Shown here piece by piece: positions 1-5,386 of a DNA stretch of 6,009 nucleotides. The stretch lies in NCBI GenBank assembly GCA_003133815.1, contig PKZR01000261.1, forward strand, positions 1 through 6,009, read 5' to 3'. A program made the translations under genes and the position numbers. This stretch comes from Limisphaerales bacterium (GTDB taxonomy: Bacteria; Verrucomicrobiota; Verrucomicrobiia; Limisphaerales; UBA11358). The stretch's first letter is position 1; every line of letters begins with the position of its first letter. The notes below the pieces were generated by a model. It did not search any database, was not told the DNA's origin, and saw only the letters and a program-made list of their open reading frames with translations.

Positions 1-107
1 ATATTTGAAATGAGACTTTCCAAGTTTTCAGGCTGAAACTAAATATTGTCGATGAAGAAGATTTGCAATCGCTTTAAAATGAACTCGAAATCCAGCACGC
101 GAACATT

Positions 108-851
108 TTAGACGCACTGTATGACGCCATCCGTTTTCATCCGTGCGACGAGCCAGCAGGTATCGCGTTGCAGGCAGAGGGCCACGTCGTCACGCAAGTC
201 CGGGTTTGCCAGCAGCCGCCGCGCATTCTCCGAATCGCGCATTGCCCCGGACAGATTGGATTTCGCTTTTGCATAGGCTTGCTGTGCTGCCTTGACCGAA
301 GCGGCATTGGCACCTCCGCCAAAACCGCCGGACACCACTTCGCACATCGCGCCCGCAGCCAAAGTGTCTTCCAGCGCGGCGTTTTCACCCGTGCCTGCAC
401 AAACGATAAGTATGAGTCCAATCTTGTTTCGCCGGAGAAATTCCGCCGTCGCGCCAAGGTTCAAAAATGAGGCGGCCAGAATCATCTTGGCTCCGGCGCA
501 GGCGCGAAGCGCCCTGGTACCGTTGGTGGTGGTGGAAACGATTGTTTTGCCGCGGACTTTTGTCGGTGTGTATTCGCGTGGGGAGTTGCCTAGGTCGAAA
601 TCAATTCCGCCGGTGGAAATGCGGACGCCGTTTCGCTCGCCGCCGAGCAGGACATCCGGGCGCGATTTTTTCAACTCCAGCGCCTCGGAAATTTCGGCGA
701 CGGGGATGACGGCTTTGGCGCCATTGTGCAGCGCTGTGGCAATTGTGCTGGTGGCTCGCAACACGTCGAACACAACACAAACGGTTCCGCTCAAATCACG
801 GCTGGCGAGCGCAGCAAATTCCGCCGGTGTGAAAAGGACTTCGAGGTTCAT
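108..851 (-). CDS. comB: 2-phosphosulfolactate phosphatase (ComB family)
   Basis: The 247-residue product looks like a complete member of the ComB family, Mg2+-dependent acid phosphatases that convert 2-phospho-3-sulfolactate to 3-sulfolactate. In methanogens this is a step of coenzyme M synthesis; in bacteria the role is less certain. Family landmarks appear in the usual order: FDVLRATST (residues 28-36), GGERNG (70-75), GNSP (88-91), TTNGTRA (108-114), the long CAGTGENAALEDTLAAGAM block (151-169) and a C-terminal DLRDDVALCLQ stretch (218-228). Length fits the family. The ATG lies 9 nt after the stop of the upstream glycosyltransferase gene, so the gene is probably the last of a three-gene transcript. 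No clear Shine-Dalgarno sequence precedes it (A-rich GAAAAAATC only). No other gene for coenzyme M or sulfolactate metabolism is visible, so the exact substrate in this organism is inferred from the family alone. Confidence 0.9.
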   Translation of the reverse strand: MNLEVLFTPAEFAALASRDLSGTVCVVFDVLRATSTIATALHNGAKAVIPVAEISEALELKKSRPDVLLGGERNGVRISTGGIDFDLGNSPREYTPTKVRGKTIVSTTTNGTRALRACAGAKMILAASFLNLGATAEFLRRNKIGLILIVCAGTGENAALEDTLAAGAMCEVVSGGFGGGANAASVKAAQQAYAKAKSNLSGAMRDSENARRLLANPDLRDDVALCLQRDTCWLVARMKTDGVIQCV

Positions 852-860
852 GCGATTTTT

Positions 861-2300
861 TCAGCGATTGATGATGGCGGTGAGGTCAACTCTTACGCCC
901 TTGACGGTATTGAAGCCATGAACTTGAACGGTCACGGTATTTGTTGCCAGAGATGCCAGGTTGGTCTTGTAAAGGTCGGTCGGCACGATCAGGACGAAAG
1001 GAGTGTTTTCGCGAATAAAGCCGGCGGCCTCATTTGCGTCAAGCGTTTGCATGTCGTTGGTGACGATTCCACGAAATTCCCAGACCAGGCTTGGCTCGTC
1101 GTATCCGACGGTGGCAAATTTCATTTCAGGCTCGAGAAACGGACTTGCCTTTTCAAAAAGCTGGTGCGAGGCGAACTCTGTTCTGGCCGTCACAAAGCCT
1201 GCCGTTGTCAGGACGACGATGAAAACCGTCATTGCCGCCGCCCATCTGAAAATCTTCAAGCCGGGAATCGCACGCGCGAGCCAGATGGCTATGAACGGAA
1301 ACGCGGGCAGCGTGTAATGCGGCAGCTTGGTGCGGACCAGCGTGAAGGTCAGAAACACTAACCCCGCCTGCATGAGCAGATACCATCCGAACGTGTCGGC
1401 GGCGCTGGAAACATGCCAGTTCCAAAGCGCCTTCGGTACGCGGAAGGCCCACGGAAAGAAGCTAAAGAAAAATGTGACAAAGAAAAACGGCAGCAGCAGG
1501 AGATAGTTCAACAAACTTTTTCCACCATGTCCTTCCATCACGCCGACGGAGCGGAAGATGACGTGGTGGCCGATGCCAACGGTGAAAAACTCCCCATTTG
1601 TGGCGATCAAGGCGGGAATGCCCCAGACGGCGATGATTGACAGTGTCAAGACCATGCCCGCCGCAAAACGCAACAGGGATAAATTAAATTCCTTCGGGCG
1701 CAGCCATTTCCCCAGAAGCAATCCGCCGATGGGCAGCCACGCGACCGGGCCTTTGGCTAGAAAGCCGAGCGCGAGACTGATGTGGAAAATCCACCACCAA
1801 CGTCTCGCGTCCATGGCGTCTGGCCGCGTCAATTCCCAGCCGCTCCATGCAGCGGCGGCCACGAAAAAAATCATCGGCATGTCTGCCGTGGCAAGCCGCG
1901 CATTGGCGAGCATTTGAAGCGTGGTCGAGAAAATTACCGCCGCCGCCAGTGCCGCCTGCGGTTTGGCGAAACGCCGCGCCCAGAAAAAAATCAACAGCGA
2001 TGTTCCGGCGGCGAAGAGGGCCGACGGCAGACGTGCGGCGAACGTGTTTTCCCCGAACATTTTGTAGCACGCCATTTGCGACCAATAAATCAGCGGAGGC
2101 TTGTCGAAGCGATACGCGCCGTTGAACCATGGAACGATATAATCAGGGCGCTGGAGCATCTCGCGGCTTGCCTCGGCGAAACGCGGTTCGTCGCGGTCGG
2201 TCAGCGGCAGAATCCAGGTCCCGCTGCAAAACATCAGGAGGCTGAACGCAAAGATTGCGAGCGCGGGCCGGGCGGCGAGTCTGGTCAGGAACTGTTGCAC
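861..2300 (-). CDS. ArnT/PMT-like membrane glycosyltransferase (GT39 type)
   Basis: This 479-residue multispanning protein resembles the ArnT / dolichyl-phosphate-mannose mannosyltransferase superfamily (GT-C fold). These inner-membrane enzymes move a sugar from a polyprenyl-phosphate carrier to lipid A, protein or another acceptor on the outer face of the membrane. A first hydrophobic helix (about residues 13-33) leads into the periplasmic catalytic loop DRDEPRFAEASREML (35-49), where the Asp-Glu pair is the expected catalytic/metal site. FDKPPLIYW (65-73), LATADMPM (136-143) and FLAKGPVAWLP (180-190) follow in the usual order, then many membrane segments and a conserved-looking TKLPHYTLPAFPF. 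The last hundred residues or so are mostly soluble. The start is GTG, 9 nt after the stop of the glycosylase gene; it keeps the first membrane helix intact. Sugar and acceptor cannot be told from sequence; no lipid A or aminoarabinose genes lie nearby. Confidence 0.85.
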   Translation of the reverse strand: MQQFLTRLAARPALAIFAFSLLMFCSGTWILPLTDRDEPRFAEASREMLQRPDYIVPWFNGAYRFDKPPLIYWSQMACYKMFGENTFAARLPSALFAAGTSLLIFFWARRFAKPQAALAAAVIFSTTLQMLANARLATADMPMIFFVAAAAWSGWELTRPDAMDARRWWWIFHISLALGFLAKGPVAWLPIGGLLLGKWLRPKEFNLSLLRFAAGMVLTLSIIAVWGIPALIATNGEFFTVGIGHHVIFRSVGVMEGHGGKSLLNYLLLLPFFFVTFFFSFFPWAFRVPKALWNWHVSSAADTFGWYLLMQAGLVFLTFTLVRTKLPHYTLPAFPFIAIWLARAIPGLKIFRWAAAMTVFIVVLTTAGFVTARTEFASHQLFEKASPFLEPEMKFATVGYDEPSLVWEFRGIVTNDMQTLDANEAAGFIRENTPFVLIVPTDLYKTNLASLATNTVTVQVHGFNTVKGVRVDLTAIINR

Positions 2301-2309
2301 GCGCAGATT

Positions 2310-3164
2310 TTATTCCAATTTGGTGCGGATGTAATGAAAAAGATATTGCTGCGACCAGCCGGCGTGCGGGCCGAAATGTGTCGCGGCGAAATGGCGCAGG
2401 CGTTTCTCGCTGACCCTGCGGCGCGGAAAATAAAGCCGTTGCAACGCGCGTTCAATCCAGACATCCACCGGAAACGCTGAATCAAAACCGTAGCCGAATA
2501 GCAAAACGCAGTCGGCGATTTTGCCGCCGACGCCGCGCAGTTTCATCAGTTCTTCGCGCGCCTCGGGATAATCCATTTTGTGTATGGCTTCCAAATCAAA
2601 TGAGCCGTCGGCAATCCGTCGCGCGGCGGCGAGCAGGCTGGGCGCGCGGAAACCCATTTTGCAGGCGCGCAGTTCCGCTTCGGATGCGGTGGCGATTTGT
2701 TGGGGCATAGGAAAGGAATGAAACAAATCGCTGCCAATATGTGGCTGCGGCGCAAGCCGCTCGCCAAAGCGTTCGCAGAGCAGGGAAACGATCTGGCGGA
2801 TTTGGACAATCTGCTTGGTTGAGGACAAAATGAACGATGCGAGACATTCCCACGGGTCTTGACGCAAAATGCGGAGTCCGCTACACGCAGCAACGGCATC
2901 GCGCATCGGCGGATCGTCGGGAAAAGTTTTGAGGATTGCTTCGAGTTCAATTTTGGTCTGGAGAAATTCACGCAGCCAGTCCCAATCGTTCACCTGCGAA
3001 GCTGTTTCGGCAAATATTCCCTCCGGCGTTTGTTTCAGTCGCACAAAATGTTTCCCGACGACACCGTTCCATGTGTCGTTTTGTTCATGCCAGCGGAAAA
3101 CCTGTCCAGAATCCAGCGTCGCGGCCAGGTTATAATCTCGGACACGCAAAAGAATATTTGCCAT
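2310..3164 (-). CDS. ogg: OGG1-type 8-oxoguanine DNA glycosylase / AP lyase
   Basis: The 284-residue product resembles the OGG1 family, base-excision-repair enzymes that remove 8-oxoguanine and nick the abasic site. The N-terminal OGG domain (about 1-95) contains LDSGQVFRW, where G20 matches the Gly that senses the 8-oxoG N7 hydrogen in human OGG1. The HhH-GPD domain follows: the hairpin LRGVGGKIADC (209-219) carries the Schiff-base lysine K215, and FPVDV (231-235) carries the catalytic D234, with the same 19-residue spacing as K249/D268 in human OGG1. AGWSQQYLF (268-276) keeps the counterparts of Q315 and F319 of the damaged-base pocket. The segment equivalent to human NNNIAR reads TKQIVQ (116-121), an unusual change at the face that reads the opposite cytosine. 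The ATG has no obvious Shine-Dalgarno sequence. It is the first gene of a tight minus-strand cluster. A related HhH-GPD specificity is possible, but the pocket residues favour 8-oxoG. Confidence 0.9.
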   Translation of the reverse strand: MANILLRVRDYNLAATLDSGQVFRWHEQNDTWNGVVGKHFVRLKQTPEGIFAETASQVNDWDWLREFLQTKIELEAILKTFPDDPPMRDAVAACSGLRILRQDPWECLASFILSSTKQIVQIRQIVSLLCERFGERLAPQPHIGSDLFHSFPMPQQIATASEAELRACKMGFRAPSLLAAARRIADGSFDLEAIHKMDYPEAREELMKLRGVGGKIADCVLLFGYGFDSAFPVDVWIERALQRLYFPRRRVSEKRLRHFAATHFGPHAGWSQQYLFHYIRTKLE

Positions 3165-3213
3165 TTAACGAAAATGACTTGTGCGGTTGTTGGCAGGACC
3201 TTGCATCGCGGGG

Positions 3214-3242
3214 ATTCTAGCGGTGAAAACGATTATTGAAAA
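3214..3242 (-). promoter_or_regulatory. candidate sigma-70 promoter for the glycosylase cluster
   Basis: On the minus strand TTTTCA (3242-3237) and TAGAAT (3219-3214) are separated by 17 nt. They match the TTGACA and TATAAT consensus at 4 and 5 of 6 positions. A transcript would start near 3207, leaving a leader of about 40 nt before the ATG at 3164. It lies in the 117-bp spacer between the glycosylase and the divergent MoxR gene. I see no equally good promoter for MoxR in the same spacer. The consensus is that of model bacteria, so this is only a candidate. Confidence 0.3.
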
Positions 3243-3281
3243 TCGAATTGCGTTTGGACCGGCGGGAAGCTAAACCCAATC

Positions 3282-4388
3282 ATGCCCAAGCGCATTTGCC
3301 ATCATTGCGGACAGCCACTGGAAATTCCCGAGTCGGCCATTGGCGAAAATTTCAACTGCCCGAACTGTGGCAAGGACATCCTCATGCCGCCCGCCCATGT
3401 CGCCCAGCGTGAGAAGATAAAACTCACCGTCCTGCCGCCGCCGGTAGAAAATTATTCTGCGTCGCAGCTAGCGCAGCTAGCGCGGCTGATCATCGCCAAT
3501 GTACAGACGGTCATCGTCGGCAAAGAGCCGCAGGTGACACTCGCCATCGCCGGGCTGTTCGCCGAGGGGCACATTTTGTTCGAGGACGTTCCGGGCGTGG
3601 CCAAGACGATGCTGTCGCGCGCCATCGCGCAAAGCATCGGCTGCACCTTCAAACGCATCCAATGCACGCCGGATTTGCAGCCGGAAAATGTCATCGGCGA
3701 TTTCATCCTCGACCCGACGACGGGCCGGCCTGACTTCCGGTTCGGCCCGCTCTTCGCGCAGATGGTTCTCGTGGACGAAATCAACCGCGCCAGCCCGCGC
3801 ACGCAGGCCGCCATGCTCGAGGCGATGGGCGAGGGGATGGTCTCGATGGACAAGGTTTCTTACCGGCTCGAAAAGCCGTTCATGGTCATGGCCACGCAGA
3901 ATCCAATCGAGCAGGAGGGAACATTCCGACTGCCGGAGGCGCAGATGGACCGTTTTCTCCTGCGCTTGAGCCTCGGCTATCCCGACGCCGCCGAGGAAAA
4001 GAAGATGTGCGAGCGCATCCAGACCCAGCATCCCATCGAAACCATCCAGGCGGTGAGCAATGCCGCGGAGATTTTGAAGTGCCAGCGCAGCGTCCGGGAG
4101 ATTCGCGTACCGTCCGCCGTGTGCGATTATCTGGTCGCGGTCGTGCGCGCGACGCGGGAGCATCCGGCGCTGAAACTCGGCGCGAGTCCGCGCGGGTCGC
4201 TGGGGTTGTTTCACGCGGCGCAGGCGCTGGCGGCAATCCAAGGGACTGATTCCGCCACCATTGCCCACGTCAAGACCGTGGCCGAGGTGGTATTAGCGCA
4301 CAGATTGCTGGTGCGGCTTGAGGCGCGAAAGGATTACCCGGACGGAGGGGCGGTCATCCGGGAAATTCTGGCAAAACAGGGGGAGTAA
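3282..4388 (+). CDS. MoxR-family AAA+ ATPase with N-terminal zinc ribbon
   Basis: This 368-residue protein has two parts. Residues 1-35 form a four-cysteine zinc ribbon (C6/C9 and C26/C29, each CxxC followed by Gly), as found on many planctomycete and verrucomicrobial proteins. From about residue 60 it is a MoxR-type AAA+ ATPase, a family of cytoplasmic chaperone-like ATPases that help assemble or activate metal-containing and membrane complexes, often with VWA-domain partners. Visible motifs are the degenerate P-loop DVPGVAKT (102-109, K108), Walker B MVLVDE (161-166), sensor 1 around ATQNP (204-208), the MDRF segment (222-225) and sensor 2 SPRG (302-305). Ala in place of the last P-loop Gly is common in MoxR proteins. 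The ATG at 3282 is needed to include the zinc ribbon; only a distant GGGAAG precedes it. The expected DUF58 gene does not follow; the next plus-strand sequence is a repeat array, so the partner must be encoded elsewhere. Confidence 0.93.
   Translation: MPKRICHHCGQPLEIPESAIGENFNCPNCGKDILMPPAHVAQREKIKLTVLPPPVENYSASQLAQLARLIIANVQTVIVGKEPQVTLAIAGLFAEGHILFEDVPGVAKTMLSRAIAQSIGCTFKRIQCTPDLQPENVIGDFILDPTTGRPDFRFGPLFAQMVLVDEINRASPRTQAAMLEAMGEGMVSMDKVSYRLEKPFMVMATQNPIEQEGTFRLPEAQMDRFLLRLSLGYPDAAEEKKMCERIQTQHPIETIQAVSNAAEILKCQRSVREIRVPSAVCDYLVAVVRATREHPALKLGASPRGSLGLFHAAQALAAIQGTDSATIAHVKTVAEVVLAHRLLVRLEARKDYPDGGAVIREILAKQGE
3465..3482 (+). repeat. 9-bp in-frame tandem duplication in the MoxR gene
   Basis: CAGCTAGCG occurs twice back to back and is followed by a diverged third copy (CGGCTGATC). 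It encodes Gln-Leu-Ala twice (residues 62-67) just ahead of the AAA+ core. It uses the CTA leucine codon, unexpected in a GC-rich gene. It looks like a small recent slippage duplication in a linker helix and probably has no functional meaning. Confidence 0.6.
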
Positions 4389-4400
4389 GCCGCTTATTTC

Positions 4401-4471
4401 CGTCTGCGCCTCCAGTCAGACGTCCTGTGCTTCAGGCCGAAACCGGAAAATCTTCCGGTCTGTCTCGTTTT
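4401..4471 (+). terminator. possible weak terminator after MoxR (two hairpins)
   Basis: CGTCTG (4401-4406) can pair with CAGACG (4417-4422) across a 10-nt loop. Further on, ACCGGAA (4442-4448) pairs perfectly with TTCCGGT (4453-4459) across a 4-nt loop. The second stem is followed after 8 nt by only four T residues (4468-4471), so it is a poor intrinsic terminator. Its position 54-71 nt past the MoxR stop is suitable. It could equally be an RNA-stabilising 3' structure. Confidence 0.3.
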
Positions 4472-4489
4472 AGACACTTCCAACCCGAA

Positions 4490-4756
4490 ATGCGGAAATA
4501 CCCGCATGAAATCTACCTGTTCATCCGAACGGTAAATGACATTTTCCGCCCGGTAAATGACCGGTTGGGGGTGTTAAACGCCTTCTCGTGGGGTGTAAAT
4601 GACCGGTTGGGGGTCGTAAATGACCTGTCGCGCCCGGTAAATGCCCGGTTGTGGCTGGTAAATGACTTATTGCTCCCGGTAAACGTCCAATTGCCGGTGG
4701 TAAATGGCTTTTTGCATCAGGTAAATGACTTTGCGAAGCGAATAAATGGTTTTTAA
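4490..4756 (+). CDS. hypothetical heptapeptide-repeat protein (VNDxxxx)
   Basis: I recognise no known family. From the ATG at 4490 the frame gives 88 residues; a GTG at 4427 in the same frame would give 109 but would include the hairpin at 4442-4459. After a short leader (MRKYPHEIYLFIRT) the whole protein is ten seven-residue units plus a partial one, each beginning V-N-D or a variant (LNA, VNA, VNV, VNG, ING). Residue 4 tends to alternate between hydrophobic (I, F, L, L, F) and Arg/Gln, and residue 5 is often Leu, so an amphipathic or coiled-coil-like helix is conceivable. The frame is the only plus-strand frame left open, because the core TAAATGA puts stops in the other two. Position-1 changes in the core keep a hydrophobic residue (GTA, TTA, ATA) and position-6 changes are silent (AAT/AAC), which mildly supports translation. 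No Shine-Dalgarno sequence is seen. It may instead be a non-coding repeat that happens to be open. Confidence 0.35.
   Translation: MRKYPHEIYLFIRTVNDIFRPVNDRLGVLNAFSWGVNDRLGVVNDLSRPVNARLWLVNDLLLPVNVQLPVVNGFLHQVNDFAKRINGF
4532..4753 (+). repeat. eleven-unit 21-bp tandem repeat with GTAAATGAC core
   Basis: Cores start at 4532, 4553, 4574, 4595, 4616, 4637, 4658, 4679, 4700, 4721 and 4742, always exactly 21 bp apart. Five are identical GTAAATGAC in the first seven units, plus one at 4721; the rest vary at core positions 1, 6, 8 and 9. Positions 2-7 are invariant as TAAAYG. The 12-bp segments between cores differ widely, yet alternate: those after odd units 1, 5 and 7 end in CCCG, while those after even units 2, 4 and 6 begin CGGTTG and unit 8 begins CAATTG. 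Units 2 and 4 match at 20 of 21 bases. The true repeat is therefore probably a 42-bp dimer that has decayed toward the right end. It sits in a convergent intergenic region. Confidence 0.95.
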
Positions 4757-4781
4757 AAGAGAAACTGGATTATTTTTCTTT
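4756..4781. terminator. AT-rich hairpin after the repeat array
   Basis: AAAGAGAAA (4756-4764) can pair with TTTTTCTTT (4773-4781) across an 8-nt loop, with one G-T pair. It begins at the last base of the repeat frame's stop codon and lies about 70 nt past the apt stop read on the minus strand, so it could end transcription from either side. The stem has almost no GC pairs and would be weak. Confidence 0.2.
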
Positions 4782-4852
4782 GAGGATTCGGGCATGGCAG
4801 TTCACTCCGTGCGCATCGCCAGGTGCCTATGAACGCGTTCGGCGGCTTGTTC

Positions 4853-5383
4853 TCAATAAACCACGATGGAGCGGACGGGGAAACCCTTCAGCTTTTCACG
4901 GCCATCCAGGAATTTCAGTTCGATGAGGAAGCTGGCCTCCAAAATTTCCGCGCCGAGCTTTTTTACAAGCGCGACCGCCGCAGAGGACGTCCCGCCGGTG
5001 GCGAGCAGATCGTCAATCAGCAGCACGCGTGCGCCTGGCTTGAGCGCATCAATATGCATCGCCACGGTCGCATGGCCGTATTCCAGCGCATAATCCTGCT
5101 CATGGGTGGTGTGTGGCAGTTTGCCCTTCTTGCGCACCGGCACGAACCCGGCCTTTAGTTTCACGGCGGCGGCGGCGGCAAAAATAAATCCGCGCGCATC
5201 AATCCCCACGACCGCGTCCACTGAGCCGGGCTTGAAATTTTCCGTTAGCAGGTCAATCGCGCCGGCGAACAGCCGCGCATCGGCGAGGACGGGAGTGATG
5301 TCCTTGAACTGGATGCCCGGCTTGGGAAAATCCGGGACGTTGCGGATGGCGGCGGTGATTTCCGCAGCGGTGACGTTTGGCAT
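4853..5383 (-). CDS. apt: adenine phosphoribosyltransferase
   Basis: The 176-residue product is a full-length type I phosphoribosyltransferase of the Apt family, which salvages adenine by joining it to PRPP to form AMP and pyrophosphate in the cytoplasm. PDFPKPGIQFKDITP (17-31) is the family's N-terminal signature, with the aromatic and Lys residues expected near the base pocket. VGIDARGF (59-66) follows, then RKKGKLP (84-90) in the flexible loop that closes over PRPP. VLLIDDLLATGGT (120-132) is the PRPP-binding motif with its Asp-Asp pair. The ATG is certain: AAGGAGG lies 8 nt upstream. The gene begins 3 nt after the sigma-factor stop, so it is probably read from the sigma promoter outside the window. 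It ends in TGA facing the repeat-bearing spacer. Confidence 0.96.
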   Translation of the reverse strand: MPNVTAAEITAAIRNVPDFPKPGIQFKDITPVLADARLFAGAIDLLTENFKPGSVDAVVGIDARGFIFAAAAAVKLKAGFVPVRKKGKLPHTTHEQDYALEYGHATVAMHIDALKPGARVLLIDDLLATGGTSSAAVALVKKLGAEILEASFLIELKFLDGREKLKGFPVRSIVVY

Positions 5384-5386
5384 AGA

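Larger units (their letters stand above)
4389..4852. other. 464-bp convergent spacer between MoxR and apt
   Basis: MoxR ends at its left edge on the plus strand and apt at its right edge on the minus strand, so both genes' 3' ends face this region. From left to right it holds two small hairpins (4401-4422 and 4442-4459), a short repeat-coding frame with the 21-bp array (to 4756), an AT-rich hairpin (4756-4781), and about 70 bp (4782-4852) in which I see only a 10-bp palindrome, GAACGCGTTC at 4831-4840. No conserved protein domain is recognisable anywhere in it. Confidence 0.8.

Noticed and set aside
52..111. Short plus-strand frame of 19 codons (MKKICNR...) before the comB 3' end
   Set aside because: Too short, no Shine-Dalgarno sequence, it overlaps the comB stop, and a comparable 19-codon minus-strand frame exists in the same stretch; chance is enough to explain both.
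3230..3245. Inverted repeat CGATT-ATTGAA-AATCG as an operator in the divergent spacer
   Set aside because: Five-base arms in AT-rich sequence are expected by chance and no regulator gene is adjacent.
3477..4268. Long minus-strand frame of 263 codons opposite the MoxR gene
   Set aside because: It is a shadow of a GC-rich gene: the plus strand encodes a complete, motif-rich AAA+ protein, and the antisense product is Arg/Leu-rich without recognisable motifs.
4511..4729. Minus-strand protein with SFTxxx(K/R) heptads through the array
   Set aside because: The frame is open for about 70 codons but is closed by TGA near 4729 and TAG near 4511, and its only in-frame ATG is close to the end; the plus-strand frame is better supported.
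4532..4753. CRISPR array
   Set aside because: The 9-bp conserved core and 12-bp spacers are far too short, the core is not a usual CRISPR repeat, and no cas gene is present.
4831..4840. GAACGCGTTC palindrome as an attachment or binding site
   Set aside because: A single 10-bp palindrome with no second copy or supporting context nearby; insufficient evidence.
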